From assembly GCF_021646685.1 (NCBI RefSeq), contig NZ_JAKJHW010000004.1:239722-303721 (forward strand): 64,000 nt of DNA. The letters run 5' to 3'. Shown here one piece after another: positions 8,773 to 18,104 of the stretch. The notes under the pieces are model-generated. The model searched no databases. It had not been told where the DNA came from and saw nothing but the letters and a program-made list of their open reading frames with translations. The position numbers were made by a program, and so were the translations under genes. The DNA is from Pseudalkalibacillus salsuginis. GTDB taxonomy: Bacteria > Bacillota > Bacilli > Bacillales > Fictibacillaceae. Every line of letters starts with the position of its first letter. The stretch's first letter is position 1.

Positions 8773-9270
8773 TCAGGATAGGGAAATATTTAAAGAAAAT
8801 ATTAAAATGATAATAATGAAGAGTGAAATCAAATAGGAAAGTAGAGGCTTGACATAATGGAGCCGTAGCATCGGAAACATCATACAAAGGAAGAGGAACG
8901 AGTAAAATAAATTCCAACCACGGAAGTATTCGATTTTTCCGAATGCATTTCCTAGGGCTTCAAATCCGATATAAATACCAACCCATTTTAAAATACGCAA
9001 AACCTTCCGGACTGTGGTCGTTGGATAGTTGCTTAAGTATAGAAGGACGGTGGCTGGGAAAATGACGAATAAATACAGCAACTCAGTTACGACGTAGGAT
9101 ATACCCATATCCGGTACGATCCGCCATAACAATTGATCCTTACAAAGGAAAAAATAGAGCAAATTCATGCTGATTAGATAAAGGATCGTGGCATGATATT
9201 GACTCCAGTTCTTCCATTTTCCCTGTTTCCAGGTTGCAAATATGGATAGCAAAACCAGTGAGACATGCAT
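8773..9270 (-). CDS. CBO0543-type membrane protein, fourth gene of ger operon
   Basis: This 165-residue protein has about five membrane segments and an N-terminus rich in basic and aromatic residues (TWKQGKWKNWSQYH). The pattern of YFFLCKDQLLWRIVPDMG followed by a FRGWNLFYSFLF segment resembles the CBO0543 family, like its neighbour, although the two are only distantly similar. The ribosome site AGGGGGGC precedes ATG 9270. It starts 34 bases after the gerC stop, so one transcript is likely. Function is unknown. Confidence 0.6.
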   Translation of the reverse strand: MHVSLVLLSIFATWKQGKWKNWSQYHATILYLISMNLLYFFLCKDQLLWRIVPDMGISYVVTELLYLFVIFPATVLLYLSNYPTTTVRKVLRILKWVGIYIGFEALGNAFGKIEYFRGWNLFYSFLFLCMMFPMLRLHYVKPLLSYLISLFIIIILIFSLNISLS

Positions 9271-9304
9271 GAAAAGCCCCCCTTATTACAAATCGTATTA
9301 ACCA

Positions 9305-10390
9305 TCATGAAGTGATACCGGTTTCAAGGATTTCTACATTAACGTCAACCTCAATATCGGCTGATGGATAAATTTCTTTCCAGTGATCATAATCAAACCC
9401 GCGTACTCTGCTTTTTAGAACATTACCAAATCCGATCGGATCAATGTTCTTTTCCTTAAATTCTTCAAGCATATTCAAACAATCTTCTTCCAGATCTTTT
9501 TCTAGCTTACCTTCAAGCTTTGTCAGGAATTTAGGATCCTGAGGTAATTTGAATCTTGTTGTTTCATTCAATATTCCATCCAGGTTTATTTCAACTCGGA
9601 ACTTTGGATCTTCCATTTTTCTAACGACATGATATTTAACCCCCGATCCGATGTTTTCAATGATGTAATCATGGTTTTCATACTCGATCTTCCGATTCCC
9701 GCGTTTCATGTTTTCTTTCATGATTTTGAACACAAAACTATCCGAAAAAGGGACGGTATGGACAAATCTACCTTTTTTAAAAAAAGCGATCCCCTGGATG
9801 TCTATATGATCACTGTATCTCTTCAGCAACGGGAGAAAGCCGTCCATCCCTTCCGCATTATAAGCATATGAAAAGTCATGCAGATTTGTTGTCGGGAAAT
9901 TTTCCTCTATATTATTTTTTATTATCCCGTTGATATACCTTGCAGTCCGTTCACTTTCAGAGTACTCGGTTTCGATCATATTTTTTGAAGAACCATCGAC
10001 TACAGCCAAATAGACCTCTCTTCCGATACTTGCATCTCTCAACAAATTGTCGAGTAGAAAGGAGATGTCATTTTCGGCAAGTTCTTCATTATAGAGATTA
10101 ACTGTGACCTTTCCATGGATCAACGGTTTAGAGGACTTCCCTTGTAACTTGGCATGTATCTCTTTTAACGTTTCACCTGTAGCGGTAAAATACTTTTCTG
10201 ATGTAGTGGAACCCGTTTCAAATCGACTGAACTCTGGCACTGAAACCGTTCCTCTGAACTTTTCCTCATCGATATAATCATATCCGGCAATTTGTATGAT
10301 CGCTACATCCTCTATGCTATTTATTTCACAGCCTGCAAGTACACAGATTGAGATATAGATAGGGACGAACCGGTAGATAATCTTAAGCAT
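9305..10390 (-). CDS. Ger(x)C family spore germination lipoprotein
   Basis: This is the C subunit of a GerA-type nutrient germinant receptor, a lipoprotein on the outer face of the inner spore membrane. The signal peptide ends in the lipobox LAGC (about residues 18-21). The 361-residue body contains the family regions VSVPEF, KPLIHGKV, FLLDNLLRD and, near the end, GNVLKSRVRGFDYDHWKE (short form). It overlaps the gerB-type gene by 8 bases (10383-10390). The receptor class (A, B or K) cannot be decided from sequence alone. Confidence 0.88.
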   Translation of the reverse strand: MLKIIYRFVPIYISICVLAGCEINSIEDVAIIQIAGYDYIDEEKFRGTVSVPEFSRFETGSTTSEKYFTATGETLKEIHAKLQGKSSKPLIHGKVTVNLYNEELAENDISFLLDNLLRDASIGREVYLAVVDGSSKNMIETEYSESERTARYINGIIKNNIEENFPTTNLHDFSYAYNAEGMDGFLPLLKRYSDHIDIQGIAFFKKGRFVHTVPFSDSFVFKIMKENMKRGNRKIEYENHDYIIENIGSGVKYHVVRKMEDPKFRVEINLDGILNETTRFKLPQDPKFLTKLEGKLEKDLEEDCLNMLEEFKEKNIDPIGFGNVLKSRVRGFDYDHWKEIYPSADIEVDVNVEILETGITS

Positions 10391-11495
10391 GTCGTTTCCT
10401 CGCTTTTTTCATAGCTTTTTGAATAATGAACAAGATGGGAATATACAAAAGGACATAGAAGCCAATTTTACCAGTCCAATCGTTCAACGTATCGATCATC
10501 TCTCTGTCTTTCAACAATCCGGATGCGATATAAAGGATAATGAAATAGAGAATGAGAACCCACCGCTGTCTGAAATGGAACACTCGCCGGGGAATTCTGC
10601 TTGCAGCCCATAAAGCCAAACATATATTGGGTAAAATTACATAAACCCACAGGGCTATACCAACATATTCAAACCTTTCCACAAAAGGAAGCTCGACGAT
10701 TTTCCATAAGGAAATGGTCGGCCAGATGACACTCTGAATCCCTTTTTCGCTGTAATAGATGAAGGATACAAGTGCTGTTACAAGGTAAAGAAGAGTAGTG
10801 AAAAAAACACCATGGTGCGCCCATTTTTTTGAGGAAACAGGTTTTTTGATGAACGGATAATAGATCAATAACAATTCAATTCCCAAATAACTCAAGGTTA
10901 CTGTTTTGGTTGCTGCTAAAATTTCAATGAGGGTATGGTCGATTACCGGGAATAGGTTTTCCAAATGTGCGTATTGAATAGGATAGAATTTCAATGCAAG
11001 GATAGGCAAACCAAGGATGACACTGAACAGACACATACCGGTAACAATACGGAAGCCACCTGCTGCAAAATAATAGGCCAATAAAAGGAAAAGGAACGTA
11101 AATACCCAAACATTCAGACGTGGGAAGATCCACACCTGGACAACTTCGACAAAGGTTCGGATAACAGTCAGTGTGAGCAACAGATAATAGAAGCTGAAGA
11201 TGATACTGAATAATCCACCGAGAAACTTACCGAAGATATCGTTGTGGACAGAAACAAGGTCTCCGTCACTATCTTCAAGGATATGATAGATCATCCATAG
11301 TAGAATATGCATGATCACGCCCCCGATTAGTATCGAGACCCATGCATCATAACCCGCATCTTTTACGATATAACGTTCAAATCCTAAAATACCGATACCT
11401 ACTTGCATGGAGTGAATCAAAAAAAAGACAAGAGTCGGTGAAACCTTCACATTTTCCGAGAGAGCCTGTGTGCCTGATTGTTTGGGTCTAATCAT
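10383..11495 (-). CDS. GerAB-type spore germination permease
   Basis: This is the B subunit of a germinant receptor, an APC-superfamily membrane protein with about ten transmembrane helices that probably binds the germinant. The 370-residue frame from ATG 11495 begins MIRPKQSGTQALSENVKVSP and contains QVGIGILGFERYIVKDAGYD, typical of endospore germination permeases. A longer frame opens upstream but would run deep into the preceding gene. ATG 11495 overlaps the gerA-type stop by 8 bases, as is usual in these operons. Confidence 0.9.
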   Translation of the reverse strand: MIRPKQSGTQALSENVKVSPTLVFFLIHSMQVGIGILGFERYIVKDAGYDAWVSILIGGVIMHILLWMIYHILEDSDGDLVSVHNDIFGKFLGGLFSIIFSFYYLLLTLTVIRTFVEVVQVWIFPRLNVWVFTFLFLLLAYYFAAGGFRIVTGMCLFSVILGLPILALKFYPIQYAHLENLFPVIDHTLIEILAATKTVTLSYLGIELLLIYYPFIKKPVSSKKWAHHGVFFTTLLYLVTALVSFIYYSEKGIQSVIWPTISLWKIVELPFVERFEYVGIALWVYVILPNICLALWAASRIPRRVFHFRQRWVLILYFIILYIASGLLKDREMIDTLNDWTGKIGFYVLLYIPILFIIQKAMKKARKRHA

Positions 11496-12993
11496 CGATA
11501 TCTCTCTTTTCCTGGACACGATTTGGGTTAAAACGTGTTGAATCATCAGCCCGCGTCTGCATTGGCCTTTTCGACTGTAAACTGAAAGGCAAGCGGATGA
11601 AAGCATCCTTCAAATCCCTGAACCGCAGTGGATAGAGCGGTGCAAAAAATGGCCTTCCAATTGATTGGAGTCGAATCAGGTGACCGATGAAAAAGGCCAT
11701 GCACATCGATATTCCCACCAACCCCCAAAGTTGTGCGGAAAGTAGAAAAGGGAATCGGATAAGCCGGATTGTATTACCGATTTGATAAACAGGTGTTGTG
11801 AAAGATGCTAACGCTGCAAGTGCAGTGATGATCAACAGCACATTACTTGTCAAACCTGCTTCGACTGCTGCTGTCCCGATGACGATACCGCCAACGATAC
11901 CGATCGTCTGGCCGACCTTTGCAGGTAGTCGAGCTCCTGCTTCCCGAAGCAACTCGATGGTCAACTCTAATACGAGAACTTCCATGATCGGTGGAAAGGG
12001 TATATCTGCCCGAGAAGAAACAATAGTCGCCATCATATCCTCAGGTATCATTTCTTGATGGTGCGTCAAGACTGCCACATATAAAGAAGTGCTCAACACG
12101 GAAAATATGACAGCGAATAAACGGATCAGACGAAATGCAGACGCCAGGTGCCAGGGCAAGAAGTAATCATCTGATGCAGAAAAGAATTCGACGATGGTCG
12201 TAGGGCATGTCAAAGCATGGGGAGACCCATCGACGATGATGGCGATCTTTCCTTCCACTAATACCTCAGTCACTCGGTCCGGTCGTTCCGTATCTAAAAA
12301 TTGTGGGAAAGGTGAGTTTGAATTGTCTGACATCATTTGTGTAAGGAACGAACTATCGATGATCTGGTCATATTCGATTGCATTCAAACGTTGAAGGACA
12401 GTATTAAGGTTCTCTTTATTTGCGATCCCCTCAATGGATATGACGGCCACCCGGGTTTTCGTCAGTTTGCCGATCATCACTTCACGAATGGTCAATTGCG
12501 GTAATGTCAGGCGTTTTCTCAAAAGGTTTATGTTCGTATCCAGCGACTCGACGAACGCTTCCTTCGGACCGACAACACTAAACTCCACTTCAGGAATACT
12601 GACTTTTCTTGTCTCGACTGTAGTTGCCGGAATTAAAAGCGCCCGGTCATCGGTTTCTTTCATCCGGATCATGATATCTCCTTGCATGATTCTTATCCGG
12701 ATTTCCTCTAAATCATCGGTGATCTTGATGTTGTTGACTGGAACATGATCTTTAATTTCTTCTAAATCTTTCAATTGTTGCGATTTAAGTACTGGTAAAA
12801 TTGATTTATGTAGGAATTTCGGTTCGATTATGGTCTTTATGTAAGAAACGATACAATCCGTCGGACCCGTAAGGGGATCAGATGTAAAGTCCTTCGATTG
12901 TTTAAGAGTCTCGATCAAAGAATGGATGGAGTCATTTTGTTGAACTTGTGGATCTTTTGGAAATCTTTTTTTATTCTTCCACCATTTCAACAT
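11488..12993 (-). CDS. GerA-type spore germination protein, A subunit
   Basis: This A subunit of a germinant receptor has a soluble N-terminal region (about residues 1-240) followed by a membrane domain with several helices. The family signature PFPPIMEVLVLELTIELLRE and GARLPAKVGQTIGIVGG are both present. Length from ATG 12993 is 501 residues, as expected. The ribosome site AGGGGGAAA supports this start; 21 further codons upstream lack one. The order A-B-C with 8-base overlaps is the standard layout. In B. subtilis such operons are transcribed by sigma-G in the forespore; no clear sigma-G promoter could be confirmed here. Confidence 0.92.
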   Translation of the reverse strand: MLKWWKNKKRFPKDPQVQQNDSIHSLIETLKQSKDFTSDPLTGPTDCIVSYIKTIIEPKFLHKSILPVLKSQQLKDLEEIKDHVPVNNIKITDDLEEIRIRIMQGDIMIRMKETDDRALLIPATTVETRKVSIPEVEFSVVGPKEAFVESLDTNINLLRKRLTLPQLTIREVMIGKLTKTRVAVISIEGIANKENLNTVLQRLNAIEYDQIIDSSFLTQMMSDNSNSPFPQFLDTERPDRVTEVLVEGKIAIIVDGSPHALTCPTTIVEFFSASDDYFLPWHLASAFRLIRLFAVIFSVLSTSLYVAVLTHHQEMIPEDMMATIVSSRADIPFPPIMEVLVLELTIELLREAGARLPAKVGQTIGIVGGIVIGTAAVEAGLTSNVLLIITALAALASFTTPVYQIGNTIRLIRFPFLLSAQLWGLVGISMCMAFFIGHLIRLQSIGRPFFAPLYPLRFRDLKDAFIRLPFSLQSKRPMQTRADDSTRFNPNRVQEKRDIDD

Positions 12994-13123
12994 CTCATTT
13001 CCCCCTACTGAATGTAAATAAGCCCTAACCTGATAATGAATGGTTGTTCTTATCATTTTTTACTGTAGGCTTATTATTTATACTTCATTAGGAAAAGATA
13101 GGGAAGGAAAGGTGGAGGTTTAC

Positions 13124-13333
13124 ATGATATTAGGTTATATCGTTCCAGTGTTGTTCGTAATCGGTTTTTTTGTCTCGGCCTACTTTCTTATGAGTGGGGT
13201 TGCAAAGATCTTTTTGGTCCTATTTATTTTATACCTGATGGTTCTCCCTTTTCTCCTTCTATATAAACAGGAGGTCAAGGAATTCCGGGAAGATACAGAT
13301 AAAATTTTGAATGAAGAAGAGAGCGGTGCATGA
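13124..13333 (+). CDS. Small two-helix membrane protein next to ger operon
   Basis: The 69-residue product has two hydrophobic helices (ILGYIVPVLFVIGFFVSAYF and IFLVLFILYLMVLPFLLLY) and a charged tail, KEFREDTDKILNEEES. ATG 13124 has the ribosome site GGTGGAGG. The gene is divergent from the germination operon and has its own strong terminator. Its size, topology and position resemble the small D subunits that modulate some GerA-type receptors (GerVB/GerK systems), but I cannot show homology. A possible promoter is TGAATG (13009-13014) with GATAAT (13032-13037). Confidence 0.7.
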   Translation: MILGYIVPVLFVIGFFVSAYFLMSGVAKIFLVLFILYLMVLPFLLLYKQEVKEFREDTDKILNEEESGA

Positions 13334-13358
13334 TCAGCACCGCTCTCAAGCTTTTTTT
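13319..13358 (+). terminator. Strong intrinsic terminator
   Basis: A perfect 10-bp stem, AGAGCGGTGC with GCACCGCTCT, is followed by a run of seven T after CAAGC. It overlaps the last codons of the small membrane-protein gene. Confidence 0.85.
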
Positions 13359-13454
13359 CACTTAAAGAAAGTATAAAATACTTTCTTCAGTATAAGTACA
13401 ACTATGACTCAGCCTACACCTAAGGCTTGGCAAAGCCCGAGTTTTCTTTAACTA

Positions 13455-14345
13455 TTATACTTTGATTTCTTCCTCTCTTCTGTTTGCAATGAAATCGGGT
13501 CTTGGTTTGCCACCGGAAAATGGTTGGACAAGTCGATTGTGGACACTGTTATAGACGAGGAAAAGATTGTTTCTGTCATATGGGGTGATATTACTATTCG
13601 AACCGTGCATCGTATTGGATTCGAATATGATCAATGATCCAGCTTTTCCAGTCGGTACCTCGATTCCACCACCATCGACAAGCCATTTCATATGGTCATG
13701 GTCTGGAACACCCAATTCCTGACGCTTAAGGGATTGTTTGAAATGGTCTTCAGGTGTTTCACCGGCGCAGGAAATATAATAGTGGTGTGAACCTGGTACG
13801 AGCATGAGCGGTCCATTGAAAGAGTAGTTGTCAGACAATGCAATCGATACACTTAAACCTCGCATCCGTGGCATCCCATCCTCCACATGCCAGGTTTCAA
13901 AATCCGAATGCCAGTAGAACTCTTTTCCTGTGAAACCAGGTTTATAATTGACCCGTGATTGATGGATATACACATCATCGCCTAACAAATGGTTGACGAT
14001 GTTGATTAATTCAGGGGTTCTTGTCAATTCGTCCAAGCAGGAATTGCTTTTATGGAAATCGAATATGGACCTGATTCCATCACTTTCCGGTTCCCTGATG
14101 ATTTTTGGGGACTCTGTTTCTTGGTTCTCATCACGCAAATTGAAAATTTCATTCTGTAATTTTTTAACTTCTTCTTTATTAAAGAAGTTTTCCAACATGA
14201 TGAACCCGTTTTCTTCATAGTAGGAAAGCTGTTGATCCGATAAAGGGCAATCCTTCCTTGTACGGACATCTCCATGGATGACCGGATCCTTTCTCTGGAG
14301 AACTTCAAATTGATCATTGTTCCTTGACGGATATAAATCTTCCAT
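13455..14345 (-). CDS. ectD: Ectoine hydroxylase
   Basis: This Fe(II)/2-oxoglutarate dioxygenase of the PhyH family converts ectoine to 5-hydroxyectoine, a compatible solute. The diagnostic EctD stretch [19 protein letters not shown], which includes the HxD iron ligands, lies at about residues 145-163. The distal His is in NTMHGSN and the 2-oxoglutarate-binding Arg follows. ATG 14345 (296 residues) is supported by AAGGAGTG 5 bases upstream. No ectABC genes lie in the window, so substrate synthesis must be encoded elsewhere or ectoine imported. It sits between the germination block and cotE, where B. subtilis has nothing, suggesting insertion. Confidence 0.92.
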   Translation of the reverse strand: MEDLYPSRNNDQFEVLQRKDPVIHGDVRTRKDCPLSDQQLSYYEENGFIMLENFFNKEEVKKLQNEIFNLRDENQETESPKIIREPESDGIRSIFDFHKSNSCLDELTRTPELINIVNHLLGDDVYIHQSRVNYKPGFTGKEFYWHSDFETWHVEDGMPRMRGLSVSIALSDNYSFNGPLMLVPGSHHYYISCAGETPEDHFKQSLKRQELGVPDHDHMKWLVDGGGIEVPTGKAGSLIIFESNTMHGSNSNITPYDRNNLFLVYNSVHNRLVQPFSGGKPRPDFIANRREEEIKV

Positions 14346-14437
14346 ATTAACACTCCTTCGATTAGAAATGGTCATTTATTGTTGTACCCCCAAGCTATTT
14401 AACTAAACCTAATTTTTTAAAAAAGAAGAAAATTCAT

Positions 14438-14457
14438 TTAAAATTTCACGTACCGTA
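14438..14457. repeat. 20-bp sequence shared with 48527-48546
   Basis: The 20 bases containing TTTCACGTACCGTA are identical at both places. In each case an A-rich stretch with GAAAAAA-ATGA follows within 40 bases. Here it lies between the divergent ectD and cotE genes; the second lies before a MocR-type regulator. It could be a regulator site or the remnant of a mobile-element end. Confidence 0.5.
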
Positions 14458-14624
14458 ATGAAGAGATAAATTTAAAAAATAGAAAAAAATGAACAATAAT
14501 TTCGTAAGAATCTCATAGACTGAACTAACGGGACATTATGAACGAGTTTATAAAATTTTTAGCACACTAGTCATTCGCCCTGCATAGGATGAATTGAAGA
14601 TTGGAAGAGGAGGGATTGAGTTAC

Positions 14625-15191
14625 ATGGCCAATAACGATTTCAGTTACAGAGAAATTATAACTAAAGCGGTTTGCGGTAAGGGGAGAAAGTTCTCACAGG
14701 CCACCCACACGGTTACACCTGCTCATAAACCATCCAGTATTCTCGGTTGCTGGATCATTAACCACAATTATAAGGCAGTAGAGAACGGCAATGCAGTTGA
14801 TGTTGAAGGCAGCTATGATATTAATGTATGGTACTCCTACAATAACAATACAAAGACAGAGGTCGTAACTGAGACGATCAAGTATAAAGATAGCTGTAAT
14901 CTTTCAAAAAGAGATGAAAACTCATTGGGAGCACATACTCAAGTGAATGCCAGAGCTATTCAGGAACCTAATACATTAGAAGCGACAATTTCTCCAAACG
15001 GCAACAAAATACTTGTGCAAGTTGAGCGGGAATTCATTGCTGAAGTAATCGGAGAAACGAAAGTTTGGGTCCATGTAAACCAAGATGGTGTTGAAGAAGA
15101 ATTTGAAGACGATTCTTGGGAAGATGAAGTAGATGGAGAAGAATTTGAAGATCTAGATCCGAATTTCCTTCTAGGTGATTTAGAGGAGTAG
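14625..15191 (+). CDS. cotE: Spore coat morphogenetic protein CotE
   Basis: CotE directs assembly of the outer spore coat around the forespore. The 188-residue protein matches the family closely: [40 protein letters not shown] and NTKTEVVTE. It ends with the typical acidic tail ([20 protein letters not shown]) and [12 protein letters not shown] 14625 follows AGGAGGG at a slightly long distance of about 11 bases; a TTG at 14601 opens the frame but precedes the ribosome site. mutS follows, as in B. subtilis. Mother-cell sigma-E/K control is known for B. subtilis; GCATAGGAT near 14582 may be such a -10. Confidence 0.94.
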   Translation: MANNDFSYREIITKAVCGKGRKFSQATHTVTPAHKPSSILGCWIINHNYKAVENGNAVDVEGSYDINVWYSYNNNTKTEVVTETIKYKDSCNLSKRDENSLGAHTQVNARAIQEPNTLEATISPNGNKILVQVEREFIAEVIGETKVWVHVNQDGVEEEFEDDSWEDEVDGEEFEDLDPNFLLGDLEE

Positions 15192-15194
15192 GTA

Positions 15195-15228
15195 AACAAG
15201 GAAGAAGAAAACTTCTTCCTTGTTTTTT
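15195..15228 (+). terminator. Intrinsic terminator after cotE
   Basis: ACAAGGAAGAAG pairs with CTTCTTCCTTGT across an AAAA loop and is followed by TTTTTT, directly after the cotE stop. Confidence 0.88.
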
Positions 15229-15433
15229 GATTCATCTGATCAGAAGTTGAAGCATTGTGTAACCAATATTGAAACCATCAAGAAAAGGCCAAGAGATTTA
15301 TGTAATCACGCCGTTTTCACAGAAATCGTGCGGATAATCGAAATACACGCCAAATAGGGCCGATGTACTACTAAACCTCGTGCAAATTTATAATTGAATT
15401 AAGCCTCATCCCTCCAATCAGAAAACCGAATTA

Positions 15434-15442
15434 TGCTATAAT
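15434..15442 (+). promoter_or_regulatory. Extended -10 promoter of mutSL
   Basis: TGCTATAAT is an extended -10 element, lying 35 bases before the mutS ATG. No good -35 is seen 17 bases upstream, which fits the extended type. Confidence 0.55.
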
Positions 15443-15476
15443 GGGGTGTAGAAAATATGTAAGACGGAGGGCTAAA

Positions 15477-18104
15477 ATGGCTGAATACACTCCAATGATC
15501 CAGCAATATCTATCGATTAAGGCAAAATATGAGGATGCCTTTTTATTTTTTCGTTTAGGAGACTTTTATGAATTGTTCTTTGATGATGCACTTAAAGCAT
15601 CCCAGGAACTTGAAATAACTTTGACTAGCCGTGATGGTGGAAAGGGTAACCGTATCCCGATGTGTGGAGTCCCTCATCATTCCTCACAAAATTATATTGT
15701 GCAGCTGATTGAAAAAGGATTTAAAGTCGCGGTATGTGAGCAAGTCGAAGATCCGAAAGTGGCCAAGGGCGTAGTAAAGAGGGATGTTGTCCAAGTCATC
15801 ACCCCTGGTACGGTGATGGAAGGGGCTTTATTGGATGAAAAGGCGAACAACTTCATTGCATCCGTTACACCTTTTGAGGATGGATATGGTGTTGCGACCA
15901 GTGATCTTTCCACGGGTCAGAATGCGGTGAAGTTCCTTCAAGAGGACTGGAAAGCCGTTTGTCTTGAACTGCAATCGATTTCTGCAAAAGAGATCATCGT
16001 CCCATCCAATATAGCAGAAGACGAGCTGAAACTCTTAAAGGATGTGTATCAATTTACGGTTTCGTTCGAAGACGATAACGAAGTGCCGGAACATTTACAT
16101 AGCATAACAAGTAAACTGCAAAGTGAAGAACTGCAACATACTGCCAACCAATTGATCGCTTATCTTGTCCGTACCCAAAAACGATCACTCGACCATCTTC
16201 AGAAATTCCAGTATGTTGAAACGACAGCGTATATGAAAATCGATCCGAATTCGAAACGTAATCTTGAACTGGTGGAAACACTTCGTCAAAAACAGAAGAA
16301 GGGCTCTTTGCTCTGGCTTTTGGACAAGACGGTAACTGCGATGGGCGGTAGGATGTTGAAACAGTGGATCGAACATCCATTGCTTGATCGGAAAGCAATT
16401 GAAGAGAGGCTATCGATTGTCGAAACATTTATGAAGCAATTTTTCAATCGCGAACAGATCCGCGAACAATTGACCGAAGTATATGATCTTGAACGGTTGG
16501 CCGGCAAAGTCGCTTATGGAAATGTGAATGCAAGGGATCTTATCCAGTTGAAGCGCTCCCTTCAAAAGATCCCTTCTCTGAAAGATGCGTTGCTTGATAT
16601 GGATTATCCAAGTCTAGTCGAGCGGTCAGAAAACATGGATCCTTGTATGGAACTTGCGGAGTTGTTGGAGTGTGCGATTCATGAAGAGGCACCCCTTTCA
16701 ATCAAAGAAGGGAATATCATAAAGAATGGCTATCATGATGGTTTGGATGAATACCGGGATGCAAGTGTCAATGGAAAAGCATGGATTGCTTCCCTTGAGC
16801 AGTCCGAACGTGAAAAAACCGGCATCAAATCATTGAAAATCAGGTATAACCGGGTGTTTGGATATTACATCGAAGTGACGAAGAGCAACCTTCATTTGAT
16901 AGACGAAGAAAGATATGAACGTAAGCAGACACTGGCGAATGCTGAACGGTTCATTACTCCGGAATTGAAGGAAAAGGAAGACATCATTCTCGAAGCTGAA
17001 GAGAAGTCGATTGAGCTGGAGTACGACCTTTTCATCAATATCCGTGAAGAAGTGAAAACGTTCATCCCTCAACTGCAAGTACTGGCGAAACAAATCAGTG
17101 AAATCGATGTATTACAATCGTTTGCAGTAGTGAGTGAGGACGGGCAGTACTGCAAGCCTCGGATTGTGGAGGATGGAACTATCCATATTGAAGCTGGTCG
17201 TCATCCGGTTGTCGAACAAATGATGGACCGTCAGGATTACGTTTCCAACAATGTCCATATGGATCATGAACGTGAAGTCCTTTTGATCACGGGTCCGAAT
17301 ATGGCTGGTAAAAGTACGTACATGCGACAAGTTGCCCTTTCCTCGGTCCTATTACAGGTGGGATGCTTTGTTCCAGCTGAAAGTGCAACATTGCCGATTT
17401 TTGATCAGATTTTCACTCGTATTGGTGCAGCCGACGACCTGGCTGGCGGTCAGAGTACGTTCATGGTCGAGATGATGGAGACGCAATATGCATTGACACA
17501 TGCAACGGACAGGAGCCTCTTGTTGCTGGATGAAATCGGCCGTGGTACTTCAACATATGACGGGATGTCGCTTGCTCAATCCATTATTGAGTATATTCAT
17601 GAAAATATTGGCGCCAAAACGTTATTTTCCACACATTATCATGAACTGACGGTTCTTGAGGATCATCTTGAACGATTGCAAAATATCCATGTGAAGGCGA
17701 TAGAGGAGAATGGGAAGGTCGTATTTCTCCATCGTGTTGAGAATGGAAAGGCTGATCGCAGTTATGGGATCCATGTTGCTGAATTGGCACAGCTACCGGC
17801 TGAATTGATCAAGCGGGCAAATGAATTATTGACAGACTTCGAATCTTCAAAAAATGCAAAAAACAATGCTGATAAACCAGTAAAGGAAGATGAAGGGCAG
17901 TTGTCCTTTTTTGAGCCATATAGTGAGTCCAAAAGAAAGATTCGGAAATCAAGTGAACAACTACACCCTGCTTTAGAAAAATTGAAAGGTTTGGAATTGC
18001 TTGCCATGACACCTCTTGAAGCGATGAATACTCTCTATGAACTTCAAATGTCGATTAAAAAGGAGAGGCAGGAGGGATCGAAATGGGTAAAATCCAACAG
18101 TTAG
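15477..18104 (+). CDS. mutS: DNA mismatch repair protein MutS
   Basis: MutS recognises base mismatches and recruits MutL. The protein has 875 residues. The N-terminal mismatch-reading domain includes [14 protein letters not shown] with the Phe-x-Glu probe. Connector, lever and clamp domains follow, then the ATPase with Walker [10 protein letters not shown] near residue 605 and Walker [14 protein letters not shown] near 680. ATG 15477 has GGAGGG upstream; an earlier ATG at 15441 lies inside the promoter -10 and is rejected. The C-terminal QLSFFEP motif is of the beta-clamp-binding type. The gene overlaps mutL by 22 bases. Confidence 0.96.
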   Translation: MAEYTPMIQQYLSIKAKYEDAFLFFRLGDFYELFFDDALKASQELEITLTSRDGGKGNRIPMCGVPHHSSQNYIVQLIEKGFKVAVCEQVEDPKVAKGVVKRDVVQVITPGTVMEGALLDEKANNFIASVTPFEDGYGVATSDLSTGQNAVKFLQEDWKAVCLELQSISAKEIIVPSNIAEDELKLLKDVYQFTVSFEDDNEVPEHLHSITSKLQSEELQHTANQLIAYLVRTQKRSLDHLQKFQYVETTAYMKIDPNSKRNLELVETLRQKQKKGSLLWLLDKTVTAMGGRMLKQWIEHPLLDRKAIEERLSIVETFMKQFFNREQIREQLTEVYDLERLAGKVAYGNVNARDLIQLKRSLQKIPSLKDALLDMDYPSLVERSENMDPCMELAELLECAIHEEAPLSIKEGNIIKNGYHDGLDEYRDASVNGKAWIASLEQSEREKTGIKSLKIRYNRVFGYYIEVTKSNLHLIDEERYERKQTLANAERFITPELKEKEDIILEAEEKSIELEYDLFINIREEVKTFIPQLQVLAKQISEIDVLQSFAVVSEDGQYCKPRIVEDGTIHIEAGRHPVVEQMMDRQDYVSNNVHMDHEREVLLITGPNMAGKSTYMRQVALSSVLLQVGCFVPAESATLPIFDQIFTRIGAADDLAGGQSTFMVEMMETQYALTHATDRSLLLLDEIGRGTSTYDGMSLAQSIIEYIHENIGAKTLFSTHYHELTVLEDHLERLQNIHVKAIEENGKVVFLHRVENGKADRSYGIHVAELAQLPAELIKRANELLTDFESSKNAKNNADKPVKEDEGQLSFFEPYSESKRKIRKSSEQLHPALEKLKGLELLAMTPLEAMNTLYELQMSIKKERQEGSKWVKSNS

